Below are positions 38,408-47,626 of a stretch of DNA of 64,000 nt, piece after piece (position 1 is the stretch's first letter; the number at the start of each line of letters is the position of its first letter). The position numbers were made by a program, and so were the translations under genes. Origin of the DNA: Telluribacter roseus (lineage in GTDB: Bacteria; Bacteroidota; Bacteroidia; Cytophagales; Spirosomataceae); assembly GCF_017355915.2 (NCBI RefSeq), contig NZ_JAFEUV020000005.1:310001-374000 (forward strand), read 5' to 3'. The notes under the pieces were generated by a model, which was not told the DNA's origin, ran no database searches, and saw nothing but the letters and a program-made list of their open reading frames with translations.

Positions 38408-39736
38408 ATGCAAAAGCCAAATTACATCCCTCTGATTATTCTGCTGGCAGTGAGCCTGCTGGGAGTATTTCTGCCCTCTGTGCCCGCTCAGATCGTAACC
38501 GAAGGACTTGATTCCGGCGATACAGCCTGGATGCTCGTAGCCTCTGCCATGGTACTACTGATGACGCCTGGTCTGGCGTATTTCTACGGCGGTATGGTGA
38601 ATAACAAAAACGTAATCTCCACCATGCTCCAGAGCTTTATAGCCATGGGAGTCATCAGTGTCCTGTGGGTAGTAGTAGGATTTAGCATGGCTTTCGGTGA
38701 CTCTATCGGAGGTATGATCGGAAACCCAACCTCGTACTTCATGTTCAACGGAGTACTGGAAGGCAAGCCGTGGTCACTGGCTCCTACCATTCCTCTGGCC
38801 TTGTTTGCTTTCTTCCAGTTGAAGTTCGCGGTGATTGCTCCCGCTCTGGTGACTGGCTCAATGGCCGAGCGTATCAACTTCCGCTCGTATGTACTGTTCA
38901 TGATCCTGTTTAGCCTGTTCGTATACGCTCCGTTGGCCCACTGGACCTGGCATCCCGAAGGTCTGCTTTTCAAGATGGGTGTGCTTGACTTTGCCGGTGG
39001 TACTGTAGTACATATGTCAGCGGGCTGGGCTGCTCTGGCGGGTGCCCTGTACCTGAAGCGTCGTAAGTCACACATCGAAGCCAGTGTACTTCCTCCTGCT
39101 AACATTCCTTTTGTACTGTTGGGTACCGGTCTGCTGTGGTTTGGCTGGTTTGGATTCAACGCCGGTTCGGCAGTAGGTGCTTCTGCATTGGCGGTATCCG
39201 CTTTCGCAACTACCAATACCGCTGCGGGTGCGGCTGGTCTGGCCTGGGTACTTTTTGATGCCGCCAAGGGTAAGAAAGTTTCAGCACTTGGTTTCTGTAT
39301 CGGTGCCGTAGTAGGTCTGGTGGCCATTACTCCCGCTGCCGGTTTCGTCACTATTCCCGTAGCTATCTTTATCGGTACTATCTCTTCGATCATCAGCAAC
39401 TACATCGCTCACCTGCGTACCAAGTCGGCCCTTGATGATACACTGGACGTATTCCCCTGCCACGGTGTAGGTGGTATGGTAGGTATGATCATGACGGGCG
39501 TATTCGCTACCAGTGGTGTTAACAGCGGCGTAGTAGATCAGGGTCTTGCTTACGGTGAAACTACCCTTTTCATGAACCACATGATTGCTCTGGTACTGGT
39601 ATCGGCCTTTGCCTTCGCCATGTCATTCGTACTGCTCAAAGTAACGGATATGATCCTGCCGCTTCGCGTAACCGAAGAGGATGAGAAGGTGGGTCTGGAT
39701 ATCAGCCAGCACGATGAGTTCCTGGTTGAAGCCTAA
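38408..39736 (+). CDS. amt: Ammonium transporter
   Basis: 442 residues with a cleavable or signal-anchor N-terminus followed by eleven helices. Characteristic segments: DTAWMLVASAMVLLMTPGLAYFYGG, the SMAERINFRSY loop, DFAGGTVVHMSAGWAALAGAL (first pore His) and CHGVGGMVGMIMTGVFA (second pore His). It conducts ammonium across the inner membrane. No glnK/PII gene follows, unlike the usual amtB-glnK pair. Second gene of the porin-amt operon. Confidence 0.97.
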   Translation: MQKPNYIPLIILLAVSLLGVFLPSVPAQIVTEGLDSGDTAWMLVASAMVLLMTPGLAYFYGGMVNNKNVISTMLQSFIAMGVISVLWVVVGFSMAFGDSIGGMIGNPTSYFMFNGVLEGKPWSLAPTIPLALFAFFQLKFAVIAPALVTGSMAERINFRSYVLFMILFSLFVYAPLAHWTWHPEGLLFKMGVLDFAGGTVVHMSAGWAALAGALYLKRRKSHIEASVLPPANIPFVLLGTGLLWFGWFGFNAGSAVGASALAVSAFATTNTAAGAAGLAWVLFDAAKGKKVSALGFCIGAVVGLVAITPAAGFVTIPVAIFIGTISSIISNYIAHLRTKSALDDTLDVFPCHGVGGMVGMIMTGVFATSGVNSGVVDQGLAYGETTLFMNHMIALVLVSAFAFAMSFVLLKVTDMILPLRVTEEDEKVGLDISQHDEFLVEA

Positions 39737-39769
39737 CCTAATCGTATGATATAACCAACCTATAAAACG

Positions 39770-39844
39770 AACAAAACCACAGTGCATCTGTGGTTTTGTT
39801 GTACTTCGGGAAGTTGTCTGTCTTTGATGGGCAACTTCTTTTTT
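39770..39844 (+). terminator. Tandem hairpins after amt
   Basis: First hairpin 39770-39800 (AACAAAACCACAG arms, TGCAT loop). The second, 39810-39838 (GAAGTTG/CAACTTC, 15-base loop), is followed by TTTTTT. The second is the better intrinsic terminator; both lie before the convergent mtaB gene. Confidence 0.75.
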
Positions 39845-39862
39845 ATGTTGTAAGCGCAGCGG

Positions 39863-41194
39863 TTAGTTGTGCGATAGTATCTCGGTTTCTGCTTCTTCCA
39901 CCTCTACCAGGCTGTTTTCGTTGATACTGGTCAGGATGACCTTCTTGGTTTCGTTGATCAGGAGTGGGTCGTACTTAGCGGTTACGCGTACGTAATTCTC
40001 GGTAAAGCCCTGCATCATCCCCCCCTGTACATCATCTTCGAACAGTACGGTAAAGGTACCTCCCAGCTGTTGTTCGTAGAAGCTGCGCTTCTTCTTATCC
40101 GACAGGATGTGCAGCATCTTCGAACGATCGGCCCGCTCCCGGTTGGGTACGATCGGGCGTATCGTGAGCGCCGTGGTATTGGGACGCTCAGAGTACGTAA
40201 ATACGTGCAGGTACGAAATGTCCAGCTCATTCAGGAACTGGTACGTATCCAGGAAGTCGGCGTGTGTTTCGCCGGGATGACCTACTATGACATCTACGCC
40301 GATACAGCAGTGCGGCATCAGCGACTTGATCTTATTGACCCGATCCACGTACAACTCACGGCGGTACCGGCGGCGCATGAGTCCCAGCATCTTATTGGAG
40401 CCCGATTGGAGGGGGATATGGAAGTGCGGTACGAATCGCTTCGACTGGGCTACAAAGGCGATGATCTCATCCGTGAGCAGGTTGGGCTCAATGGATGAAA
40501 TCCGGAACCGGTCAATCCCTTCCACTTCATCCAGTGCCTTCACCAGATCCAGAAATGATTCATTGCGCTGGCCGTTCTGAATGCCAAAATCACCAATGTT
40601 CACCCCCGTCAGTACGATCTCCTTCACCCCCTTCTGGGCTATTTCGCGGGCTGCCTTCACGACGTTCTCAACGGAGTCGGAGCGGCTCTTGCCACGGGCG
40701 AGGGGAATGGTACAGTAGGAGCAGGGGTAGTCACAGCCGTCTTGTACTTTCAGGAACGTACGGGTACGGTCATTGAGTGAGTAGGAAGTATGGTAGTCGA
40801 TCGCCTCTTCGATGGGCGAAGCCAGTACCTGTCCCGGCTGTCCAGCGGGTACCTTCTCAAACGTATCCAATAGGTCGACGAGCCGGAATTTCTCGGCGGC
40901 GCCCAATACTGCATCTACGCCAGGTATCTCGGATATTTCTTTTGGTTTCAGCTGAGCGTAACAACCTATGATGGCCACATAGCCATCCGGGTTGATCTGC
41001 TGAGCCTCACGGACTATCTTCCGGCACTTCTTGTCGGCATTGTCCGTAACTGAGCAGGTATTGATGATAAATATATCCGGCTGTTCATTAAACTCTACTT
41101 TGTGGTATCCCTTCTGCTCAAACATCCGGGAGATGGATGAGGTCTCGGAGTAGTTGAGTTTACAGCCTAAGGTATAGAAAGCTACTTTCTTCAT
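39863..41194 (-). CDS. mtaB: tRNA t6A37 methylthiotransferase MtaB
   Basis: 443 residues. An N-terminal MTTase domain carries Cys11, Cys47 and Cys78 for one cluster. The radical-SAM CxxxCxxC is Cys154, 158 and 161 (GCDYPCSYCTIP), and a C-terminal TRAM-like domain follows. The GCKLNYSET opening and the order of motifs match MtaB, which adds a methylthio group to t6A37 of tRNA, rather than MiaB or RimO. It interrupts the nitrogen gene group without evident functional link. Confidence 0.93.
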   Translation of the reverse strand: MKKVAFYTLGCKLNYSETSSISRMFEQKGYHKVEFNEQPDIFIINTCSVTDNADKKCRKIVREAQQINPDGYVAIIGCYAQLKPKEISEIPGVDAVLGAAEKFRLVDLLDTFEKVPAGQPGQVLASPIEEAIDYHTSYSLNDRTRTFLKVQDGCDYPCSYCTIPLARGKSRSDSVENVVKAAREIAQKGVKEIVLTGVNIGDFGIQNGQRNESFLDLVKALDEVEGIDRFRISSIEPNLLTDEIIAFVAQSKRFVPHFHIPLQSGSNKMLGLMRRRYRRELYVDRVNKIKSLMPHCCIGVDVIVGHPGETHADFLDTYQFLNELDISYLHVFTYSERPNTTALTIRPIVPNRERADRSKMLHILSDKKKRSFYEQQLGGTFTVLFEDDVQGGMMQGFTENYVRVTAKYDPLLINETKKVILTSINENSLVEVEEAETEILSHN

Positions 41195-41425
41195 TTTTAC
41201 GTTAATATCTCACAAAAGTACAAAAAATAGAACTAACAAACAGCCATTGCCCTATCTGTACATATCCCACTGCATCAGGTGTCTGAACCAGGAGTTATGA
41301 ATGTCAACGTCGGGTACTACTTCTAAGTTCTTCCTCTTCCGCTCCCAATTCTGTATTTTGTTATATTTGGAAAAAAATATTCATGAGCATATTAGTAGTA
41401 TTTGAACTAGATTTTGCCAAAATTG

Positions 41426-41451
41426 CATAGTCATAGTTAAAAATGACTATG
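41426..41451 (+). promoter_or_regulatory. Inverted repeat operator-like site at the glnN promoter
   Basis: Perfect nine-base arms CATAGTCAT and ATGACTATG separated by eight AT-rich bases, centred about 16 bases upstream of the predicted -33 box. Spacing of half-sites by roughly 17 bases centre to centre suits a dimeric regulator. A T-rich run follows, so a small transcript hairpin is an alternative reading. Confidence 0.55.
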
Positions 41452-41453
41452 TT

Positions 41454-41486
41454 TTTGAACCTGGAATTAGCAAATTGATAATTTTA
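41454..41486 (+). promoter_or_regulatory. Promoter of glnN
   Basis: TTTG at 41454-41457 and TAATTTTA at 41479-41486 (seven of eight positions) with a 21-base spacer. The start codon is 20 bases after the -7 box. The inverted repeat at 41426-41451 abuts it. The rest of the 41195-41505 gap is AT-rich with no gene. Confidence 0.5.
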
Positions 41487-41505
41487 AACCTTAAAAGACT
41501 ATTAA

Positions 41506-43692
41506 ATGACTTTTCGTGCCAAAGCCATTGAGACCTCCCTCGGGCGTAGTCCATTGCCAACCAACCAGCCCAACGAAAAAGTAACCGAACTTTACGCAGT
41601 CAATACCTTTAATGAGGATGTCATGCGGGCGCTGCTTTCACCTGAGGCTTATATCAAAATTTCAAATGCTATCAAGTCCGGTTCACATATCGATCGTGAA
41701 GTAGCAGAGGAAGTAGCAACCGCCATGAAATCATGGGCTATTTCACGGGGAGCCACCCATTATACCCACTGGTTTCAGCCTCTGACCGGTACTACTGCCG
41801 AGAAGCACGATTCTTTCTTTGATCTATCAGGCAATGGCAAGGCCGTTGAGAAATTTAAAGGTAGCGCCCTGGTACAGCAGGAGCCGGATGCTTCATCGTT
41901 CCCCAGCGGAGGTTTGCGGGCTACCTTCGAGGCACGTGGGTATACCGGTTGGGACCCCAGTTCACCCGCCTTCCTGATGGACAACGGTGCCGGCGGAAAA
42001 ACGCTCTGTATCCCTTCAGTATTTATTTCTTATACCGGCGAAGCACTGGATTACAAAGCTCCTTTGCTGCGTGCCATCAATATGCTGGATAAAGCGGCTA
42101 CGGCCGTATGCCAGTACTTCAACCGTGATGTAACAAAGGTGACTGCTACTTTGGGAGCCGAGCAGGAGTACTTCCTGGTTGATAAAGCCCTGTACTATGC
42201 CCGCCCTGACCTGGTGATGGCCGGCCGTACCGTATTTGGTCACAGTCCAGCCCGTGGTCAGCAGCTGGAAGATCACTACTTTGGCTCAATCTCGCCCCGT
42301 ATCAATGCCTTTATGGTGGACTTCGAATTTGAAGCCCTTAAACTCGGTATTCCGGTTCGTACCCGTCACAATGAGGTAGCACCCGGCCAGTATGAGTGTG
42401 CGCCTACCTTTGAAGAGATGAACCTGGCCATCGATCACAATGCCCTGCTGATGGACCTGATGCAGAAGATAGCCGAGAAGCACAACTTCAAGGTACTCTT
42501 CCACGAGAAGCCATTTGCCGGTATCAACGGTAGCGGTAAGCACAACAACTGGTCCATGTCAACTGACACGGGTATCAACCTCTTGGCGCCTACTACCAAG
42601 CCTAAGGAGAACCTTCGCTTCCTGACCTTCCTGGTCAACGTGATCAAGGCAGTACATGACAATGCGGACCTGCTGCGTGCTTCTATTGCTTCGGCGGGTA
42701 ACGAGCACCGTCTGGGAGCTAATGAAGCTCCTCCGGCTATTGTATCTATCTTCCTGGGTACAGAGCTGACCAAAATGCTGGAAGATCTGGTAAGCCGTGG
42801 TGAGCTCACTATCGAAAAAGGAGAGAACTTTTACTATAAGTTAGGGATCAACCGTATGCCTAACCTGCTCCGCGACAATACGGACCGTAACCGTACTTCG
42901 CCTTTTGCCTTTACTGGTAACAAGTTTGAGTATCGTGCCGTAGGTAGTAGCGCCAACAGTGCCTCGGCTATGATTGTACTCAATACTATTGTGGCCCGTC
43001 AGTTGATGGAGTTCAAGCGTGAACTGGATGAGCGCCTGAACTCAGGAGAAGAGAAGAAGATAGCCGTTGTAAGTATTCTGAAGAAGTACTATACGGATTC
43101 GAAGCGTATTTTATTCGAAGGAAACGGATACTCACAGGAGTGGGTGGAAGAAGCCGAACGTCGTGGTCTTTCGAATGTAGGTTCAACGTATGATGCACTT
43201 AAAGAGTACATCAGCGAAAAAACCATTAGCGTGTTTGAGCAGATGGAAGTACTCTCGCACCGTGAGCTGCACGCCCGCTACGAGATCGAGCTTGAAAACT
43301 ATGTTAAGAAAATCCAGATCGAATCACGTGTGATTGGCGACCTGGCGCTTAACCACGTAGTATCTACCGCAGTGAAGTACCAGTTCAAGCTGGCACAAAC
43401 GGCTCGGTCTCTGACTGAAATCGATATGCCAGGTGAGGCGGAGCCTATCAAAGAGATCATCAAAGAAATATCTGACCGTGTGAAAGTCATCAAAGGCCTG
43501 GTACACGATATGACTGAGAGTCGTAAACGCGCCAATGCGATTGAGGACACCGTAGAGAAAGCACGCTTGTACGGTTCAGAAATCAAAGGTTATTTTGATG
43601 AGATCAGATACCATGTTGATAAGCTGGAAGTACTTATCGACGATGAAGACTGGCCACTCGTGAAATACCGCGAAATGCTGTTCATTAAATAA
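41506..43692 (+). CDS. glnN: Glutamine synthetase type III
   Basis: 728 residues, the length of GSIII (types I and II are 340-470). Characteristic pieces are THYTHWFQPLTGTTAEKHDSF, TLGAEQEYFLVD, RHNEVAPGQYECAPTFEE and KPFAGINGSGKHNNWSM. It condenses glutamate and ammonium with ATP. GSIII is dodecameric and common in Bacteroidota. Stands next to amt and a second, GSII-type enzyme, so the cell has two unrelated glutamine synthetases here. Terminated by a strong hairpin. Confidence 0.97.
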   Translation: MTFRAKAIETSLGRSPLPTNQPNEKVTELYAVNTFNEDVMRALLSPEAYIKISNAIKSGSHIDREVAEEVATAMKSWAISRGATHYTHWFQPLTGTTAEKHDSFFDLSGNGKAVEKFKGSALVQQEPDASSFPSGGLRATFEARGYTGWDPSSPAFLMDNGAGGKTLCIPSVFISYTGEALDYKAPLLRAINMLDKAATAVCQYFNRDVTKVTATLGAEQEYFLVDKALYYARPDLVMAGRTVFGHSPARGQQLEDHYFGSISPRINAFMVDFEFEALKLGIPVRTRHNEVAPGQYECAPTFEEMNLAIDHNALLMDLMQKIAEKHNFKVLFHEKPFAGINGSGKHNNWSMSTDTGINLLAPTTKPKENLRFLTFLVNVIKAVHDNADLLRASIASAGNEHRLGANEAPPAIVSIFLGTELTKMLEDLVSRGELTIEKGENFYYKLGINRMPNLLRDNTDRNRTSPFAFTGNKFEYRAVGSSANSASAMIVLNTIVARQLMEFKRELDERLNSGEEKKIAVVSILKKYYTDSKRILFEGNGYSQEWVEEAERRGLSNVGSTYDALKEYISEKTISVFEQMEVLSHRELHARYEIELENYVKKIQIESRVIGDLALNHVVSTAVKYQFKLAQTARSLTEIDMPGEAEPIKEIIKEISDRVKVIKGLVHDMTESRKRANAIEDTVEKARLYGSEIKGYFDEIRYHVDKLEVLIDDEDWPLVKYREMLFIK

Positions 43693-43704
43693 ATTAACGA
43701 TGAC

Positions 43705-43734
43705 AAAAAAGCCCGAAAACTCTCGGGCTTTTTT
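43705..43734 (+). terminator. Intrinsic terminator after glnN
   Basis: Arms AAAAAAGCCCGA/TCGGGCTTTTTT with a six-base loop, 12 bases after the stop. Confidence 0.95.
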
Positions 43735-43952
43735 GTTGTTGTATAGCATACCCACAGGCAAAAAGAATATTCTTATAATTAAGTATTCCGGAAGAGTCCT
43801 GGTGTTTTATATGGTACTAGTCATTACCAGATGCGCACCGGATGTTGATTGGAAGGGACATTGCTCAGGGGCAACTTGGACCGGTGGATTTTGCTATTAC
43901 TTTTGCAAAGAATTAAATTCAACTTGTATAACTAACTATCTATTGTGAAACT

Positions 43953-44501
43953 ATGAATCCCGGATTCGATCCAGAAGAAATTGCCCAGCTAAAACGCGAA
44001 TGCCGTGCTGAGGGGATGAACTTCGTGTATGTGGAAGATGAGTTTGAAGATGATGAAGAAAATGATGAGCATGCTCACATACAGTTTGTAGGGCAATACC
44101 AGGGGCAGGAGTGTATCTATGACGCCCTGATCTACACACTACGACTACATCATTCTACACTCGTATACGATTTGGCCTTGCAGCGGGTACAGAAGCAGAT
44201 ACCCGGCTATATATCACCCGATGAACGCACTATCAATGATAAGGTAGATCCTGAAGTTGATGAGGAAGCTGAACTACTATTGACAGAGTACATTGAGGAG
44301 ATAGAAGAAAACGAGGAGATAAAAGTAAGCGAACACGTAGAGGTAGATACAAAGTTTGAGTACGGCATTGGTCTTGAAGTTGGATTGAACCGATCGGAGA
44401 TTTCCGAGAAAGTAATCAATGACTTCATAGCCCAGTATAATGCCGGTCGTCTGCAGCTGGATAGCGCGGTATATTCTTTTTCGAGCGAAGACGAGGAGTA
44501 A
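43953..44501 (+). CDS. Highly acidic protein of unknown function
   Basis: 182 residues, no signal peptide. Two acidic blocks stand out: EDEFEDDEENDEH near residues 28-40 and a Glu-rich stretch around 113-133 (EVDEEAELLLTEYIEEIEENEE). Between them lies a small conserved-looking core (AHIQFVGQYQGQECIYDALIYTLRLHHSTLVYDLALQRVQ split by a turn). I do not recognise the family, though I recall similar proteins beside glnA in related genomes. Soluble and cytoplasmic by appearance. It sits between glnN and glnA and shares a bidirectional terminator with glnA. Confidence 0.8.
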   Translation: MNPGFDPEEIAQLKRECRAEGMNFVYVEDEFEDDEENDEHAHIQFVGQYQGQECIYDALIYTLRLHHSTLVYDLALQRVQKQIPGYISPDERTINDKVDPEVDEEAELLLTEYIEEIEENEEIKVSEHVEVDTKFEYGIGLEVGLNRSEISEKVINDFIAQYNAGRLQLDSAVYSFSSEDEE

Positions 44502-44545
44502 TCACATAGTAAACAGGCTCTTCTACCCGGAAGTGCCTTTAAAAA

Positions 44546-44578
44546 AAGAAAGCCTCCGACAAGTGTCGGAGGCTTTTC
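44546..44578. terminator. Bidirectional terminator between the acidic protein gene and glnA
   Basis: AGCCTCCGAC/GTCGGAGGCT arms with an AAGT loop. T-rich on the right for the rightward gene and a TTTCTTTTTTT tract on the left for glnA. Confidence 0.93.
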
Positions 44579-44595
44579 TGTATCAGTATTCCAAA

Positions 44596-45609
44596 TTACA
44601 CTTTTGCTGTTTTGACAGTCTTGATGATACGAGCTGCTACTTTGTAAGGATCAGCAGCCGAGTTTGGACGACGGTCTTCCAACCAGCCTTTCCAGCCTCT
44701 GTCTACGGTAGCGATAGGGATGCGGATTGATGCACCACGATCAGATACTCCGTAGCTGAATTTATCAATTGACTGAGTTTCGTGCTTACCTGTCAGGCGC
44801 AGGTGGTTATCAGCACCGTATACTGCGATGTGCTCAGCAACATAAGGAGCGAAGGCCTGGCAGATAGTATCGTATGTTTCTTTGTTGCCGGCAGTTCTCA
44901 ACGTAGTGTTAGAGAAGTTAGCGTGCATACCTGAACCGTTCCAGTCAGTAGCACCCAGTGGCTTACAGTGCCAGTTGATAGCAACACCGTATTTCTCACC
45001 GATTCTTTCGAGCAGGTAGCGAGCAACCCAGATTTGGTCACCGGCCTCAGCGGCACCTTTGGCGAAGATCTGGAATTCCCACTGACCAGCAGCTACCTCA
45101 GCGTTGATACCTTCTACATTCAGACCAGCGTCCAGACAGGCATCCAGGTGCTCTTCAACGATCTCACGACCGAAGGCATTCTTTGCACCTACTGAGCAGT
45201 AATAAGGTCCCTGGGGAGCGGGGTAGCCGTTAGCAGGGAAGCCAAGCGGACGGTTGGTCTCAGGATCCCACAGGAAGTACTCCTGCTCGAAACCAAACCA
45301 GAAGTCATTGTCATCATCTTCGATCGTAGCACGACCATTAGACTCGTGAGGTGTTCCGTCTGAGTTGAGAACCTCACACATAACTAGGTACCCATTCTTG
45401 CGCTGTGGATCAGTACAGATGAATACTGGCTTCAATATCAGGTCAGAAGATCCACCCGGAGCTTGCTCGGTAGATGAACCGTCAAATGACCAGTTTTCGC
45501 AGTCTTCCAGCTTACCACTGAAATTGTTTTCAATCTTCGTTTTGCTGCGAAGGCTCTGAGTTGGCTTATATCCATCCAGCCAAATGTACTCAAGTTTAGC
45601 TTTTGCCAT
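44596..45609 (-). CDS. glnA: Glutamine synthetase, type II (eukaryote-like)
   Basis: 337 residues, the short GSII form of eukaryotes and some bacteria. YIWLDGYKPTQSLRSKT, WSFDGSSTEQAPG, GFEQEYFLWD, the DWNGSGMHANFSN loop and DRRPNSAADPY are all typical of GSII. It lacks the adenylylation Tyr region of GSI. Regulation must therefore be transcriptional or allosteric. A TATTTTTG box at 45667-45660 (leftward) is a likely -7 element about 50 bases upstream. No -33 TTTG is clear. Confidence 0.95.
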   Translation of the reverse strand: MAKAKLEYIWLDGYKPTQSLRSKTKIENNFSGKLEDCENWSFDGSSTEQAPGGSSDLILKPVFICTDPQRKNGYLVMCEVLNSDGTPHESNGRATIEDDDNDFWFGFEQEYFLWDPETNRPLGFPANGYPAPQGPYYCSVGAKNAFGREIVEEHLDACLDAGLNVEGINAEVAAGQWEFQIFAKGAAEAGDQIWVARYLLERIGEKYGVAINWHCKPLGATDWNGSGMHANFSNTTLRTAGNKETYDTICQAFAPYVAEHIAVYGADNHLRLTGKHETQSIDKFSYGVSDRGASIRIPIATVDRGWKGWLEDRRPNSAADPYKVAARIIKTVKTAKV

Positions 45610-46135
45610 AGTGGTACTAAAAAAGAAGGGATGATAGATGACTTTTAATAACTACATGACAAAAATAGGGGATATAGTTAGTTTTATAAAATATTATTGA
45701 AGAAAAAATTAAAAATACTTGCAGAAAGTTGTGTACGTTGTAATATTCAATGTTTTTTATGTGATTTTTCTATTAAAAAGGCCAAGTTTTAGATTGGTCG
45801 GTTTGTTTCATAAAAAGTGAGCTTCTTTGAAAATGTAGTATAAATATCATATGCTCCTGGGTGAAAAATAGTAAAAACCACGAAAAATGGTGTAAAAGTG
45901 CAAAAGTGAAAATTTTAGGTATTGTGCAGGGTATAACTTAGAAGTGAAGTACCCGTTGCTTTTGATGGGATAGGCCAGAATTAGATAGGATAATCAGAAG
46001 AAGTTGACTCTGATTCAACTTATTCCTATATATACTATAGAAGAATCCGGGTTTCCTTTGGTAAAGCACCGCTATTGATAGTAATTTACAGCATTAGCAA
46101 ATATGTATTGATCTTAAAGTACCGCGTAGAGTAGC
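45610..46135. other. AT-rich intergenic region between glnA and rsmE
   Basis: 526 bases with no convincing gene. It contains the leftward glnA leader and promoter, one TTTTTATGAAA (on the glnA strand, 45816-45806) like the repeat in front of the porin gene, and presumably the rsmE promoter. I could not place an rsmE promoter. Confidence 0.5.
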
Positions 46136-46849
46136 ATGCATCTATTTTATCAACCCAATGTCCGGCAGCGGCAGCTGGAAGGAGAGGAAGCCCGTCATTG
46201 TGCCAAGGTTCTGCGCCTGGGGCCAGCCGATATTATATGGGTAACCGATGGCAAAGGAAAGCTATATAAAGCAAGCCTGACCCAGGTAAAGGAAAAGCTG
46301 GTACAGTATACTATTCTGGAAACGTTACCGGTATCGACACGGCCTTATAAGGTAAGCATGGTGATAGCACCTACCCGTAAAGCCGAACGTAATGAGTGGA
46401 TGGTGGAGAAAATGGTGGAACTGGGTGTGGATGAAATACACTTCGTACTGACCGAGCATACGCACCACGAGAGCGTCAGAAGAGTAGTAAATCAGGAGAG
46501 GCTGGAACGCATAGCCGTAGCCGCGATGAAGCAGTCGCAGCAGGTAATGGTGCCTGATATACAGGTATATAATGATTTTGGCAAGTACCTTTCTGCCTGT
46601 CAGCAGACTAACCGCTTCATCGCTTACGTTACGGATACGGATATTCCGCCGCATTTGTTAAAACAAATTGATCCCGGAAGAGATATTGTAGTACTGATAG
46701 GTCCGGAAGGAGACTTCAGCCAGGAGGAAATAGAGCAGGCTATGGCGGCGGGATTCAGGCCGGTGTCGCTGGGGGAGACCCGCTTACGAACCGAAACAGC
46801 CGCGGTGATGGCTTGTCACTCTGCTCACCTGGCTCAGTTGATTTATTAA
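46136..46849 (+). CDS. rsmE: 16S rRNA m3U1498 methyltransferase
   Basis: 237 residues of the SPOUT-class RsmE family. The N-terminal PUA-like part has EEARHCAKVLRL, the knot has VLIGPEGDFSQEEI and LGETRLRTETAAVMA, which form the SAM-binding trefoil. It methylates U1498 in 16S rRNA. Followed 35 bases later by the DUF4159 gene, so probably cotranscribed. Confidence 0.95.
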   Translation: MHLFYQPNVRQRQLEGEEARHCAKVLRLGPADIIWVTDGKGKLYKASLTQVKEKLVQYTILETLPVSTRPYKVSMVIAPTRKAERNEWMVEKMVELGVDEIHFVLTEHTHHESVRRVVNQERLERIAVAAMKQSQQVMVPDIQVYNDFGKYLSACQQTNRFIAYVTDTDIPPHLLKQIDPGRDIVVLIGPEGDFSQEEIEQAMAAGFRPVSLGETRLRTETAAVMACHSAHLAQLIY

Positions 46850-46884
46850 TTGAACAATTGTAGTATAATAGTAGTAATAGCAGT

Positions 46885-47553
46885 ATGAGAAAAACATTTA
46901 AATGGCTTAGTGTCAGTTTACTGCTTCTGTTGCTCGTGAGTGTGAGCTACGGACAGTCTTCTTATAAAATTGCCAAACTCAAATACGGTGGCGGTGGCGA
47001 CTGGTATGCCAACAAGACGGCACTACCCAACCTGATCCGCTTCTGCAACACTCAGCTCAAGATGAATATCTACCCGGAGGAGGATATCGTAGAGGTAGGT
47101 AGTCCTGATTTGTACTCTTACCCGTTTGTGTACCTGACGGGACACGGTAATGTGGTGTTTACGGATGCCGAAGCGCGTAACCTCCGCAACTACCTTATGG
47201 CGGGAGGTTTTCTGCATATTGATGATAACTACGGCCTGGATAAATTTATCCGCCGCGAGATGAAGAAGGTGTTCCCGGAGCTGTCGTTTGTAGAGTTACC
47301 TTACAACCATCCTATCTACAATCTCAAATTTAAGTTTCCGAACGGACTACCTAAGGTACATGAGCACGAAGGCAATTCACCGCAGGGATTTGGATTAATC
47401 TATCAGGGACGGCTTGTGTGCTTTTATAGCTATGAGTGTGATCTGGGCAATGGCTGGGAAGACCAGAGTGTCTATAATAATCCGGAAGAGGTTCGTCTGC
47501 AAGCACTTCGGATGGGTGCCAACCTGCTCGACTACGCTACTACAGCTTTTTAA
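46885..47553 (+). CDS. DUF4159 domain protein, exported
   Basis: 222 residues: signal peptide MRKTFKWLSVSLLLLLLVS with cleavage near SYG-Q, then IAKLKYGGGGDWYANKTALPNL, FVYLTGHGNVVFTDAEARNLRNYL, GGFLHIDDNYGLDKFIRREM. These match the DUF4159 family, a Rossmann/GATase-like domain of unknown function common in Bacteroidota. Lies between rsmE and the desaturase. Confidence 0.9.
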   Translation: MRKTFKWLSVSLLLLLLVSVSYGQSSYKIAKLKYGGGGDWYANKTALPNLIRFCNTQLKMNIYPEEDIVEVGSPDLYSYPFVYLTGHGNVVFTDAEARNLRNYLMAGGFLHIDDNYGLDKFIRREMKKVFPELSFVELPYNHPIYNLKFKFPNGLPKVHEHEGNSPQGFGLIYQGRLVCFYSYECDLGNGWEDQSVYNNPEEVRLQALRMGANLLDYATTAF

Positions 47554-47626
47554 GATTAAAGTTGTTTAATAACGCTTTACTGTTAAATTTGTAGGATAAA
47601 AGAAAGATTACAAAAACAACTCATTC

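Noticed and set aside
38584-39399. Leftward 271-codon frame inside amt
   Set aside because: Product is Ala/Pro/Thr-rich shadow of the transmembrane helices of amt.
43735-43952. Possible tRNA in the gap after glnN
   Set aside because: No cloverleaf, no TTCGA-type T-loop and no CCA-bearing acceptor seen.
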